From contig JAFMSR010000037.1 of the NCBI GenBank assembly GCA_022818135.1, positions 372,001 through 436,000 of the forward strand: a stretch of 64,000 nt of DNA, in the 5' to 3' direction. The DNA is from Saxidomus purpurata (Eukaryota > Mollusca > Bivalvia > Venerida > Veneridae). A program made the translations under genes and the position numbers. Below the pieces are notes generated by a model. It was not told the origin of the DNA. It ran no database searches and saw nothing but the letters and a program-made list of their open reading frames with translations. How positions within the stretch are numbered: the stretch's first letter is position 1; each line of letters starts with the position of its first letter. Of this stretch, positions 1 through 11,316 are shown one piece after another.

Positions 1-120
1 TTGTCTAGATCACGTGTGGAAGCGATATGGAACTTCCGATTACAAGAACCACACTGATCTTTTGGCTTATTCATATGATGATATATATTGTGCAATGTCA
101 CATCTTTGCACAAACTTTGC

Positions 121-355
121 GGTGTCCCACTGTGTTCCGTTAATTGTTCGTTTTGTCCTCGTGTGTTTGCTTTGTATGCTTGTGTGTGTTGGTAGTGTAT
201 GTTTGTGTGTGTACATGATTGTGTGTGTGTGTGTGTGTGTGTTGTGTGTGTGTGTGTGTGTGTTGGTGGTGTGCACTTCTGGGTGCTGTGGGGCTCGTTT
301 TGGGGAGGCTGCGTTTTTGGTACGTGGCATTCCCTGTTTGATATTATTTTTGTTT
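121..355 (+). mobile_element. TG-core retroposon, copy 1 (5'-truncated)
   Basis: Member of a family found ten times in the window. It starts inside the family consensus (first bases ggtgtcccac) and keeps the common right part: a GT-rich block, a (TG)n tract at about 222-262, then a conserved ~90-bp 3' module containing gtgcacttctgggtgctg and ending tattatttttgttt. Reading frames across it are cysteine/valine-rich or histidine/threonine-rich artefacts of the TG repeat and are not genes. No clear target-site duplication is visible for this copy. Confidence 0.85.
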
Positions 356-1221
356 CTAGATACCACACGTCTCCCAAGCAGATGCGAAATCATACAATAA
401 ACATTGTTTGCATCAAAGTTTGCATTGCGGTGCCTATGTTTGACATCACAGCCACACTTCCAGGACTTTACTTATGTTTACTAGGGAGGTATTCTTCTAT
501 CATTTCTTATTAACAGAGTAGTGAGGACATCTGCAAGACGACTGGATGAATTGTAAAAAGTGTACCTATTACCGGAAAAAACGAATTGCAAATGTTAAGG
601 ACACTTAAAAAACAATCCACTGCAAGTCCTGGTGTCGCAACACTACCGCCAAAGGTTTACATGTACCCTACCACATGTGATTGTATTGAACTTAAAGAAA
701 GAAACGTATTGAAAAGGAGACATCGTCGGCAAACGTCCATTTCAAAAATGAAATTCAACACAGAACTTATGTAAAAATAATTAAATAGTGATACGTTTAT
801 CAATTTTCTCATTTTCGTTCCAAAATTGAGTAACAGTCATAACATGACGCGGCCATTATCTGTTATTACGCAGGTTGCGTCTTCAGGCGTCTCCCTCCAT
901 GGTGGAATGGTTAAACGCACTGAATTGAAATCAATGTATCCTCTTTATAGGAGAAATTAGCAATTTGTAAAGGAGGATGGGAGTCTACTACTGCTTTCTA
1001 GGCTAGGTTAGCTTCCCCCTCCGTAAAAATCAGCGATGGGTATTGACAGAAATATTTGTATCGCGATAAATTGCAATACAAGGCACAGTATAACTCTTAC
1101 AAAAATACACTTTGAAGTATTCAAAGCTAGTTATAATATGGTAATAAAGTAATTGAATCAATCCTTGGGCAAAGTCATCAGCATTTATTTGTTTACTTTT
1201 TGAATTTTGAGATCGAATAAT
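356..1221. other. Intergenic, no gene recognised
   Basis: AT-rich sequence with only short open frames and no recognisable protein. Around 890-960 there is a stretch with a tRNA D-arm-like box A but no box B. I see no other structured element. Confidence 0.5.
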
Positions 1222-1622
1222 ACGAGGGTCAGTCAATAAGTTATGATAATGACCCTATGGCAAATTCATTATTCAAGATACGCTCCTGAAAATTTGTATG
1301 GTCCATCATCAATTACCATATTCATTCACGCCAAAGAAAACCGCGTGTGGCATGTGACGTCATCATGACGTGACGTCATTATAGCGTCGCTCGAGCGTCA
1401 TGGCTGCAGTCAGCCATGAGGAACAACGCGCAAATATAAAAATCGAATACTTGAGAGGGAAAACGGGGAAAGAAATTCATGAAAACTTATGTGAAGCTTG
1501 TGGGGGTCTGCAGTTTCGTTTAATACAGTGTATAGGTGGTTGAGGCGTTTTTCGGCGGGAATACTTGACACTTCTGATGACCAACGCAGTGGAAGGCCTG
1601 TCAGGGTTACTGATAAAAGCTG
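1222..1622 (+). pseudogene. mariner-type transposase N-terminal fragment
   Basis: An ATG at 1400 opens a frame resembling the N-terminal helix-turn-helix of mariner/SETMAR-type transposases (MAAVSHEEQRANIKIEYLRG). At about 1500 the homology moves to the next frame, where TVYRWLRRFSAG and DDQRSGRPVRVTD are readable; this is the second HTH and the linker. A stop follows at about 1620 and no catalytic DDD/E domain follows. The segment from about 1224 (gagggtcagtcaataagtt) resembles a mariner terminal repeat, next to a TA. Two perfect TGACGTCA palindromes lie at about 1356-1378, just upstream of the ATG. It is a frameshifted, 3'-truncated fossil. Family assignment rests on remembered motif patterns. 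Confidence 0.7.
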
Positions 1623-2449
1623 ACTAATGGTCGATCGAAATACATCCTTATGTTTCCAACCCATTCATTATGGACTGTTTCTTGGAAAGGATAAACCCAG
1701 TAATATTCGCGAGTTTTTCCAGAGTTTTGTCAATCAAATGACTTTAATTACTAACACTGGCCTCAGAATCCAAGATACATACCACACTATTCGCATTGAA
1801 ATTTCATGGTTATTTGTGATACACCTGCTAGAGCATTTGTGAAACAAACCAAAGGTCACTCAGGCTATTATGGGTGTGACAAATATGTCCAAAAAGGCTA
1901 TTACTGTGATCATAAAGTAACCTCCCAGAAATCAATGCTGCTTTGCGTACTGATGTACAGTGTGATGAGACGGCTTATGAGTATCAACATATTGGCCATT
2001 CACCTTTATCAGCTTTGCCTTTAGGCATGGTCATTTAGTTTTCACTTGATTATATGCATTTGATGTGCTTAAGAGTATTGAAAAGGTTACTTTGGTTGCG
2101 AAGTAAAGGTACAAAGAGACAGGGGGAACTTTCATATCACTTCTTTCTGGTCGGCTTGCTGATACGGCTTTATATATGCCACGTGAGTTGATGAGGAAAG
2201 GTAAATCAATACATGACATAGACAGGTGGAAAGCTACCAAATGTCGTATCTTCTTGCACTATACTTGTCCGGTAATTCTCAAAGGACTTTTGTCCAGAGA
2301 AATTAACAATGATTTCAAGTTGCTTTTTATTGCAATTTATTGTCTATCAAGTTCATATTTCTGTCAGCCATACTGTGAGTTTGCAAACTGTTAACTTATT
2401 GCATTTGTAAGTCAGTTTGGTCAGATCTATGGGGATGGCCAATATGTTG

Positions 2450-2688
2450 ATTCACCTAGCAGGGTTTACTTTTATTTACACTGTCCTGTGACTTTGGAAC
2501 ATGGTGGGGGTAAGAGTGAGGTTGGGTGCGCACCATAAACCGGTTTAAGCTCCCCAGTGGTGTTTTTGCCACTGACCGTTCCAAGGCGGTGCCCCACTGT
2601 GTTCCTTTAATTGTTCGTTTTGTCCTCGTGTGTTTGCTTTGTATGCTAGTGTGTGTTGGTAGTGTATATGTGTGTGTGTACATGATTG

Positions 2689-2748
<60 letters not shown>

Positions 2749-2860
2749 TGTGTGTGTGTGTGTGTGGTGGTGTGCACTTCTGGGTGCTGTGGGGCTCGTT
2801 TTGGGGAGGCTGCGTTTTTGGTACGTGGCATTCCCTGTTTGATATTATTTTTGTTTTTTT
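2450..2860 (+). mobile_element. TG-core retroposon, copy 2 (longest form)
   Basis: One of the most complete copies. It starts attcacctagcaggg, as does the copy at 26954-27337 read in reverse, continues through a unique left segment with the motif cgcaccataaaccggttt, and reaches the GT-rich block. In this copy the core has expanded as (TGCG)n flanked by (TG)n at about 2687-2766, followed by the conserved 3' module. It lies inside the Tnp2-like transposase pseudogene, so it arrived after that gene was in place. Confidence 0.85.
2687..2766. repeat. (TG)n/(TGCG)n microsatellite
   Basis: Pure TG units, then a run of TGCG units, then TG again. It lies inside the TG-core retroposon. The other copies carry plain TG here, so the TGCG expansion is private to this copy. 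Confidence 0.95.
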
Positions 2861-3060
2861 GTTTTCATTTGGCAGATGATGTCTCAAGGTTTGGGGAGCT
2901 AGATAAATACTCCAGTTTTCCTCTTGGAAGTTACTTCGGTCAATTGAAAAAGCTGGTTTGGAACCCAAATTATCCTTTGGAACAAGTTATTCGGAGACTT
3001 TCTGAGAAACCGTTCATAGTTGGTACAAGGGAGGTATCAACAAATATCCCTTAACATGAC

Positions 3061-3319
3061 ATTATAAGGAAAAGGCATAATTATGGCCCCCAAATCAGAG
3101 AATATGGCGTTTACCATCAATTTCAGGAACTTATTTTACCACGTATTTTCTTATCTATTAATAAAAGCAATAATTATATTGTGGGAAAAGGTTGGTTTGA
3201 TTAGAAATATTTTTGTCTCCAATGGATGATTCCCTACAAAGAATATTTGTAGTCGAATGGTTCTGAGGTGTTCCCGATTGTTTTTTCTCTCAGAGCCATT
3301 GTTGTCATCAGTGTTCAAC
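3061..3319. other. Spacer, no gene recognised
   Basis: AT-rich spacer between the transposase pseudogene and the (AAT)n tail of the LINE. Nothing recognisable. Confidence 0.5.

Positions 3320-3360
<41 letters not shown>
3320..3360. repeat. (AAT)n tract, 3' tail of LINE
   Basis: About 13 AAT/TAA units. It sits directly at the 3' end of the minus-strand LINE, where CR1/jockey-type elements commonly have a short microsatellite tail instead of poly(A). Confidence 0.9.
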
Positions 3361-4598
3361 TTCTTTATTTTACGAAGGTATTACAGATTAAGTTATGTAA
3401 CAAATTACATATTCTTATTTACAATGTGGCTTTCGATAAAACTAAAAAGAAAATAAAGCAAATACATTAAGTGGAATAAACACATAATTAGAAAAACACA
3501 TATATCAGAAACAAATATATTCATGTACACCAGAAAATCACTCCTTAATTTTAGATTTTAAATAATTATTATGATTAATTAAATAAATTCAATGGCAAGT
3601 ACACAATAGTATCACAAATGTAACAGTAAGAAAACATTCAAGTAACTGACATAAATGCTATAATACGAATGCACGATAAAACAGTCGATGAATACATTAA
3701 ACAGTTTATGCTTTGGTCTTTCCGTCTAATAGCATGTTTTTGTAGCTGTGTTTAAATGAATTAAGTGAAGGAAGATTTCTGATACTTGGTGGTATGGTCC
3801 TCCATATATTTGCGCTGCTGTATGTGAATGAATCTTTTAAATACACTGATCTTAGTTTCGGTGGAACAATATCAAGACGTTCAGTTGAACGTAGATTATA
3901 TCTGCTATTGGTTGAAAAAGTTATAAGATTTGAAATATAATTTGGAATTTGCCTATTTTTACACTTGTAAACACGTAGCCACATGTGATAATTGCATCTA
4001 TTTTTAAACAAAAGCCATTTTAATTCTCTGAACATATCACATGAGTTAGTTCGTAATGGTTTATTTAATAAAATTCTAGCCGCTCTCTTTTGAATTTTCG
4101 TTATTCTATAAATATCCGGTTTGCAATTTATTCCTTTTCCCCACACAGTACAACAATGGTCAAATAATGGCATAATATATGTGTTATAATACATTCGCAT
4201 CATGTCCTTAGACAAGAAGTATATAATATGTTTTAATAATGCTACTGTTGAGTTAAGTTTACTACATACTTTGATATTTGATATTTCCATGAAAGTGTGT
4301 TATTAATACATATTCCTAGGAGTTTTTGAGTGATAACATTTTCTATCAGAGTTCGTCCTATAATCAATTTTAACTCTCTAACTGTTTTGATTTTATGTTT
4401 TGAAGATAACACCATACATTTTTGTTTTTTGTAGGGTGCAAAGACATATTATTCAATATACACCATTCATTTATACTGTTTAGACTTTTTTGAAGATTAT
4501 TTTCTATGTCAGATACATTATAACTTGATTTATAAAGTGTTGAGTCGTCTGCATAAAGATCAATATTAGCAGACTTGGCTGTCAGTGCAATATCATTG

Positions 4599-4631
<33 letters not shown>

Positions 4632-5590
4632 AGAATAAGAAATATAACTAGGTATGGTGATATATATTCAATATCGAACTGTTTATAGAGTAGTTTTTCA
4701 TGTAAATACATCTGTAATTGCGAAAAGTTACCTTTAATGAACTTCGTCTTTTTTATTATATTAGATATGCTTATAAAATGATCATTTAATGTATCCAGTG
4801 TGTTAGCTTGTCCCTCAATTATCTGATTTTTACAGTTTAGTCTTGGTGGCAATGTTATTGTATCTGAACAATTATTTCTGAATTATTGATAGTTTTCAGT
4901 GCTTTCCATATATATGATGGGCTTTTGTTGTTTTTAATGGCGGCGTCATAAAATAGTATTTTACTTTTCCGGATCATACTGTTAACTTTATTTCTCATAT
5001 ATTTATACTTGTCAAAGCGTTTTGCTTTATGGAGTTTATCTCTTTCATTTATTGCATGCTTAATATCTCATCCGTGAACCAAGCAGGCTGTGTATGATGC
5101 TTAATCCTTTTCTCTTTATTTGGTGCAAGACCTGACAAAATATCATTAAGAATATTGTAAAAAGACAGTCATTAGGGTTACGAATTGTTTCAATCAGATC
5201 TAGAGGAGCATTTGCTAGACTACCTTGAAAGAAGGTTTCGTCGAAGTTTTTAAAAGAACGATATTTTATAGTTATGTGCTTGTTTCGTTTTTGCGTCAAG
5301 GGTTTTGTGAGTTTAATGAAATATACAGGGTAATGATCACTAATACTACACGCTGGAACTTTAACGTTACAAGCTAAATCAGGTCTCGAGGTATAAATAT
5401 GATCTATTATTGAAGAGGTTAATTTAGTAGATTCTGGTTGGTAAATGTATCATTTGAGTCAAATCAAATTTCTATATTAAAGCTTCCCACCGCTTAATGC
5501 CGTATTGATCTACATTGGTCATATTTTCCTGAGAATAGTTTATATTGACATCACCAAGGATATGATATTCATATTTTATGTCATTTTAGT
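3361..5590 (-). pseudogene. Non-LTR retrotransposon (jockey/CR1-like), APE endonuclease and RT, decayed
   Basis: Read on the minus strand, fragments of one ORF2 appear in order. The end of an APE endonuclease is at about 5590-5310, with a GDVNI motif and then SSIIDHIYT and SDHYPV. A linker with KYRSFKNFDETFF is at about 5270-5220. The RT palm has YADD at about 4542-4556, followed by a thumb region with INEWCILNNMSLHPTKNK. The C-terminal domain at 4290-3706 includes IQKRAARILL and ends near LPSLNSFKHSYKN, followed by about 340 bp of 3' UTR. The RT fingers and early palm are missing; a (TA)n tract at about 4606-4631 replaces them. Frames are broken repeatedly. The 5' end stops within the endonuclease, so the copy is 5'-truncated and inactive. 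Confidence 0.85.
4606..4631. repeat. (TA)n microsatellite
   Basis: Pure TA run marking the internal deletion within the LINE reverse transcriptase. Confidence 0.9.
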
Positions 5591-7750
5591 GATGTTGCCA
5601 GTGTTTTGATTCTGGCACAGTTAACGTTCTATTCAATACAAGATGTTCAGACGGGTAAAAGTCAAAACAGTGCCTTTTCTAAATATAGAAATAATATTTA
5701 TTCGGAGAAAGCCCATATCTGATTGTCAGATAAAGTGAGCTCAATTTTCAAATTCTTTTTTAGAATCCTATGAGAAGGCACGTGCTAAATTGGAACAGGT
5801 GGAAGAAGAAAGCGACCTGCAAACGGACGACAATGACAGCTATAAAAAATGAAAAACGAAGGTAAAAGTTGTTTGCATGGCCGATGTGACGGTGATATAT
5901 GATAGTTTATTTAATAGGAGACTGAATCCTAGATCTGCTAAAAAAACATAGGTGAAAAAATCTTACAGCCAGAACTTAAAACACGTGCATCAGCATATCA
6001 ACTTCTGTCGGCTTTTAATTGTTTCACAGATATTACACGTATGACCATACCATGCTTGTGCACCAATTCTATGCATCATGTTGAAAAAGTTGTTTTACTA
6101 TATTTCAATGTTGCAAAATGCATTGTTAAATTATTGGGTTGAATTTTAATTTCTTGATAACAGAGCACCAAATCATGCCCTCAGATTCTGATGACTCTGA
6201 TTATCCTGAGCCAGTTCAGAGGAAAACAAAAACTAAGAGTAACACTCATCTCCCACCAATGTGGCCAAGCTCACCACAGAGGCTGTCATCGATACGATCG
6301 GTGGACTCTACGCCTGTGTTACTTCCTTTGACGCAATGACCGTCAACTTCAGCAGCGGGTACTGCAGTACTAGCAAGAGGTATATTGAACCAGCTGTTAA
6401 AACTTTATATATATTTATAATTGTCGCGATGTTATACAACTTTAGACTCGTGAGACATAAGATATAGTGTAATAGTCACAAGACGAGGGTAATATTGACC
6501 AAGCCAATAGCCTATAGAAGCCTATAGAAATAATATTTATTCGGAGAAAACCCAAATTACATGAAATAAGTATTATATTTTGCTTCATTGATCGTGCTCT
6601 GGAACAATAAGACATTGTATATAGATCATATAATTAATTATATTGTTTTCACCTCTTAGATACTGATCTTTGGTATACTAGTACATTATATTTTCATGAT
6701 TCATGCTTCCCATTTTGCTTTCAAATTATTACACATACTTTAATTAGTGTCACGAAAACTTTATGTGCAAGAATTAATACTTAATTCTAACACTATTGAC
6801 AGATGCTTTGTATTTCATCAGTATAATAAGATTACTACATTTGTATATTTATCTGAACTTCAAATTGTGATACATGATCCGGTGAATCACTTGAAAGTAA
6901 AACCTATTTCCGAAATTATGTATTCTCAGTTTTGTATTTAACTATCAAAACAAAAATAATATCAAACAGGGAATGCCACGTACCAAAAACGCAGCCTCCC
7001 CAAAACGAGCCCCACAGCACCCAGAAGCGCACACCACCAACACACACACTCCTTTCTTATTTTATCAAGCACGTGATGCCCAGTTCCTGACACTGCTCGA
7101 AAAGATCATCGAGGAGCAAAAGGAGCAACGACGTCTCCTACAACTATTACTTACAAGAGGACCAGCATTTGAGGAAAATAGTTCCTAACTTCCAGAAGAT
7201 TTCTTTCCCGATTACAACGGTGGAAGACATGGACTCCTTTAATGAATTCAGAGTCTGACAAACATTCATGTGTGGTGAGCATAAATATGATTAAGTTACC
7301 TGTTTTGTACAAACTTATTTTTTTCGTCCTAGAGGAATGGTTTAAAAAGTCACATGTGAATTGAAAACTAGATTTAAGAGTAATTACTCTCTTTATTGTA
7401 CATTATATCCAATATTGTCAATTGATGCTATTATTACATACAAAAGACCCAAACTCTTACTTTTTCTGATTATTTTTCACTTTCCTAAGTAACTATAAAT
7501 GAAGTGTTGGATACTCATCCTTTTGCAGAGTCAGTGTATTCCTTCAAATATGTGTGCTTCAATTTTGATTGCTGTTGTGAATAGTTTAATATTATTATCA
7601 TAGCTTGGAGGGACGAACGCTCTTGAACAGACTAATGAAAAAAAGTCATGACAAATGAACTTGCAGTTCAGTACAATCTGCAAGGACAGAAAGGCAAACT
7701 CAGATTGAATATTCTTCGTATGACGGATGTTCTGTATAGTAAATTATTTT
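5571..7750 (+). pseudogene. DUF4806-family gene, left-arm copy (decayed)
   Basis: Exon-like segments in order: 5764 to about 5860 after an acceptor TAG (SYEKARAKLEQVEEESDLQ, then a premature stop); about 6174-6400 after ATAACAG (SDDSDYPEPVQRKTKTKS, Ser/Asp- and Lys-rich); about 7062-7255 (QFLTLLEKIIEEQKEQRRLL, a predicted coiled coil, then FPITTVED after a stop); and about 7604-7746 (GGRTLLNRLMKK, then frameshifted). The last two carry the patterns I associate with DUF4806 (FPxxTVED, MTNELAxxYNxxGxKGK). Function of the family is unknown. It differs from the right-arm copy by a nonsense codon in the first exon, a short deletion before the second, and an A7 versus A6 run in the last. A TG-core fragment (6947-7050) sits just before the coiled-coil exon. 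Confidence 0.65.
6947..7050 (-). mobile_element. TG-core retroposon, copy 3 (short, 5'-truncated)
   Basis: Minus-oriented copy keeping only the conserved 3' module and a few TG units. It lies in the intron upstream of the coiled-coil exon of the left-arm DUF4806 pseudogene. The right arm has lost the corresponding segment, so no empty-site comparison is possible here. Confidence 0.85.
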
Positions 7751-7960
7751 GCTTTAGATTTGGTACTTCATTAATGGACAAGCATACCGGTAGCTGTTGA
7801 GAATACCATGTTAATTTAACCTTGATCTAGGCAGTCTTGGAATGAGGTTAATATAAGGACCATAATTGTTTTTATTTACCAACTTTTACTTACTTTTTAA
7901 TGTCTTATTGTTTTGTGTACTGAAAAACAGTTACCATCTCATTATCAAAGTACGTTATGG
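7751..7960. other. Continuation of left palindrome arm, noncoding
   Basis: Matches the reverse complement of about 9980-10150. Shared landmarks include the reverse complement of gtactgaaaaacagttacc. No coding potential seen. Confidence 0.7.
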
Positions 7961-7971
7961 TTTACAGGAAT

Positions 7972-8095
7972 GTTTTTGCCACTGACCGTTCCAAGGCGGT
8001 GCCCCACTGTGTTCCTTTAATTCTTCGTTTTGTCCTCGTGTGTGTGCTGTGTATGCTAGTGTGTGTTGGTAGTGTATGTGTGTGTGTGTGTACAT

Positions 8096-8194
<99 letters not shown>

Positions 8195-8280
8195 GGTGGT
8201 GTGCACTTCTGGGTGCTGTGGGGCTCGTTTTGGGGAGGCTGCGTTTTTGGTACGTGGCATTCCCTGTTTGATATTATTTT

Positions 8281-8334
<54 letters not shown>

Positions 8335-8438
8335 GGTGGTGTGCACTTCTGGGTGCTGTGGGGCTCGTTTTGGGAGGCTGCGTTTTTGGTACGTGGCATT
8401 CCCTGTTTGATATTATTTTTGTTTTTTTGTTGTTTTTT
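7972..8438 (+). mobile_element. TG-core retroposon, copy 4, with duplicated 3' module and target-site duplication
   Basis: Begins tgtttttgccactg (5'-truncated relative to copies 2 and 8). It holds a long (TG)n at about 8078-8191, a 3' module at about 8196-8284, then a second (TG)n at about 8285-8333 and a second 3' module at about 8336-8425. It is flanked by tttacaggaat (7961-7971) and tttacagcaat (8439-8449), an 11-bp duplication with one mismatch. The opposite palindrome arm, at about 9965-9980 in reverse complement, shows the uninterrupted sequence, confirming the boundaries. The doubled 3' module suggests slippage or template jumping, or a second copy nested at the end of the first. Confidence 0.88.
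8078..8191. repeat. (TG)n microsatellite, about 57 units
   Basis: Longest uninterrupted TG tract in the window, inside TG-core copy 4. Together with a second tract at 8285-8333 it generates the long His/Thr and Cys/Val open frames seen here, which are not proteins. Confidence 0.97.
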
Positions 8439-8549
8439 TTTACAGCAATAACATCAATTGCAGGCACAAACATATACCAAGGTATGTCACTGAAGACAAA
8501 CAATGCATGATTATTCTACGTGGGACTATATTCTTGTATCAAACATGTA

Positions 8550-9500
8550 TATTGTTATAATGTCTAAATTACACACATTTAGCACTTTAAATTATTTGTT
8601 CAGTGTTTAGCTAAAAAGTAATGAGCATGAGTTTGACATGAACAAACGTTTTGAAATAAAATAATCATGGCACAGATTTCAATATCATGATGCACTGACG
8701 GTCTGATTAGTCTGCATATAACAAAATGGTATACTCATTTTATTACAAAATACAAAACAATTGAAATAACTTTGGCTAAAAGCCACTAACCTTGTTTCAT
8801 TCAACTTGTTAACACATGAATTCATAGCTCTGATTAGATTTGTGAAAAATAACTTCTCTTCACTTGAATCACTATGTCTTAATATCAAAGTGTGATGATA
8901 ATTTCAAAATACAAAAGAAACATACAACATTGGAGTATAAAAATAAAGATTACTCCTGTGTAAAAATATGACACAAAATAAAAACATCAAAATAAGATGG
9001 CCATTATTCTGTGGGATAAAAAGCTAAGCAGCAAACAAATATATTCCTAATACTGTGAGACTAATATGGTATATTTAACATGAGATCCGAAAAATAAAAA
9101 CAATATTTTTGCACAGTAATGTTGCACTGTAACCTGGCACATGCAGTACATTAAACACTTTACTTCTTTAGTGAAAGTACTAAAGAAATTTCAGATATAA
9201 ATTAAAAGGTATATATTATAAAAGCGAGTATTCCAAGTTTCACAGAAATATCTCCAGAGGGTGGAGGCTAGGTTAAGCAGGATAATTCATCCTGTGTTTC
9301 TGCATCGGAAATGTCCGTATCATTTTGTGGTGGGATTATTAGAGTTTAGTTTTTCTTGTCTGCTCATTTTTTTTCTGCCCCCGTCCCTGTCACGGGCACT
9401 AGACAACCATTTTCTTACTTCCAGCCCCAGGTATTTTCTTGTTGCCAGTTTTGTTGCTGGATTCCTTTGGAGATCTCCTGTAAGAACAAAAATATACATG
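8550..9500. other. Spacer at centre of inverted duplication
   Basis: About 1 kb between the two arms, where I no longer see inverted similarity. AT-rich. No gene recognised; the open frames at 9261-9553 match nothing I know. A candidate donor-like site lies near 9480. The ends of the arms are approximate. Confidence 0.5.
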
Positions 9501-9606
9501 CGTTATTGGCTTATTACACTAGGTATCGAAACTTAAACATCATGATTGTATGACTAACTGAATAGTCATGCTTTGTGACAGGTTTGTCTTCAGTGACATG
9601 ACTTGG

Positions 9607-9938
9607 TGGGGGTAAGAGTGAGGTTGGGTGCGCACCATAAACCGGTTTAAGCTCCCCAGTGGTGTTTTTGCCACTGACCGTTCCAAGGCGGTGCCCCACT
9701 GTGTTCCGTTAATTGTTCGTTTTGTCCTCGTGTGTTTGCTTTGTATGCTTGTGTGTGTTGGTAGTGTATGTTTGTGTGTGTACATGATTGTGTGTGTGTG
9801 TGTTGTGTGTGTGTGTGTGTGTGTGTGCGTGTGTGTGTGTGTTGGTGGTGTGCACTTCTGGGTGCTGTGGGGCTCGTTTTGGGGAGGCTGCGTTTTTGGT
9901 ACGTGGCATTCCCTGTTTGATATTATTTTTGTTTTTTT
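9607..9938 (+). mobile_element. TG-core retroposon, copy 5
   Basis: Starts at ggtgggggtaagag, so it is shorter than copies 2 and 8. It contains cgcaccataaaccggttt, a TG core at about 9790-9840 with TGTTG and TGCG interruptions, and the standard 3' module. It lies in the right palindrome arm. Comparison with the left arm near 8480-8500 shows the site before insertion and suggests a duplication of about 5 bp (ttggt), partly obscured by the T-rich 3' end. Confidence 0.85.
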
Positions 9939-11223
9939 GGTACATGTTTATGTCTGCATCGGATGGTTATTCCTGTAAACCATCTACCATTACGTACTTT
10001 GAGATGGTAACTGTTTTTCAGTACACGAAACAATGAGGCAATAAAAAGTGAGTAAAAGTTGGTAAATAAAACAAAATATGGACCTAATATCAACTTCATT
10101 CCAAGGCTGCCTAGATCAAGGTTAAATTAATATGGTATTCTCAACAGCTACCGGTATGCTTGCTTGTCCATTAATGAAGTACCAAATCTAAAGCAAAATA
10201 ACTTACTATACAGAACATCCATGATACGAATAGTATTCAATGGGAGTTTGCCTTTCTGTCCTTGAAGATTGTACTGAACTGCAAGTTCATTTGTCATGAC
10301 TTTTTTCATTAGTCTGTTCAAGAGCGTTCGTCCCTCCAAGCAATGAGAGAAACATCACCTGTAAAAATATTAAACTATTCACAACAGCAATCAAAATTGA
10401 AGCACACATATTTGAAGGAATACACTGACTCTGCAAAAGGATGAGTATCCAACACTTCATTTATAGTTACTTAGGAAAGTGAAAAATAATCAGAAGAAGT
10501 AAGAGTTTGGGTCTTTTTTATGTTATAATGGCACCGATTGACAATGATATTATGTACAATAAAGAGAGTAATTACTCTTAAATCTAGTTTTCAATTCACA
10601 TGTGATTTTATAAACCATTCATCTAGGACGAAAAAATAAGTTTGTACAAAACAAGTAACTTAATCATATTTATGCTCACCACACATGAATGTTTGTCAGA
10701 CTCTGAATTCATTAAAGGAGTCTATGTCTTCCACCGTTGTAATCGGGAAAGAAATCTTCTGGAAGTTAGGAACTATTTTCCTCAAATGCTGGTCCTCTTG
10801 TAAGTAATAGTTGTAGGAGACGTCGTTGCTCCTTTTGCTCCTCGATGATCTTTTGAAATCATCAAACTATAATGTACTAGTATACCAATGATCAGTATCT
10901 AAGAGGTGAAAACAATTTAATTATTTATATGACTTATATATAAACAAGGTCTTATTGTTCCAGAGCACGATCATGAAGCAAAATATAATACTTATTTCAT
11001 GTTATTTGGGTTTTCTCCGAATAAATATTATTTCTATATTTAGAAAAGGCACTGTTTTGACTTTTACCCGTCTGAACGTCTTGCATTGAATAGAACGTTA
11101 ACTGTGCCAGAATCAAAACACTGGCAACGTCACTAACATGACATAGAAATACGGACGTCGTCCCGCGCTTTTTAAGGTATTGTATCAATAAAATATCTGA
11201 AACTTGTTCTTGAGTATAACTTA

Positions 11224-11316
11224 AAAACAAAAATAATATCAAACAGGGAATGCCACGTACCAAAAACGCAGCCTCCCCAAAACGAGCCCCACAGCTTGAG
11301 TATACGAGCCCCACAG
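11224..11316 (-). mobile_element. TG-core retroposon, copy 6 (severely 5'-truncated) with 16-bp target-site duplication
   Basis: Only the 3' module remains. It is flanked by cttgagtataacttaa at 11209-11224 and again at 11317-11332, a perfect 16-bp direct repeat. Between them a 22-bp unit beginning cgagccccacag is repeated (11283-11304, then 11305-11326) and carries part of the target sequence, as expected from a stutter or template switch at the 5' junction. Left-arm DNA lacks this segment. Confidence 0.88.

Larger units (their letters stand above)
1657..3054 (+). pseudogene. Decayed Tnp2-type (CACTA/EnSpm-like) transposase gene
   Basis: Pieces of one protein lie in order on the plus strand in shifting frames. 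PIHYGLFLGKDKPSNIREFF is at about 1660-1720. KQTKGHSGYYGCDK, then a second Cys region (YYCDHKV), is at about 1850-1920. A DxMHL-like stretch is at about 2040-2060. DRWKATKCRIFLHYTCPVIL is at about 2220-2280, and FHLADDVSRFGELDKYSSF and PLEQVIRRLSEKPF are at about 2866-3025. Order and motifs match the C-terminal half of Tnp2-like transposase-domain proteins common in bivalves and other invertebrates. There are at least three frameshifts. A TG-core retroposon (2450-2860) interrupts the coding stretch just before FHLADDV. A domesticated host protein of the same family is a less likely alternative because the copy is broken. Confidence 0.65.

Noticed and set aside
885..965. tRNA-Ser-like sequence
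   Set aside because: A box A-like tggtggaatggtt and an anticodon-arm-like ttgaaatc are present, but no box B or T arm follows, so no tRNA is called.
8056..8510. Long His/Thr-rich and Cys/Val-rich open frames
   Set aside because: They are translations of (TG)n/(CA)n in the TG-core retroposons and recur in every copy in several frames. They are not genes.
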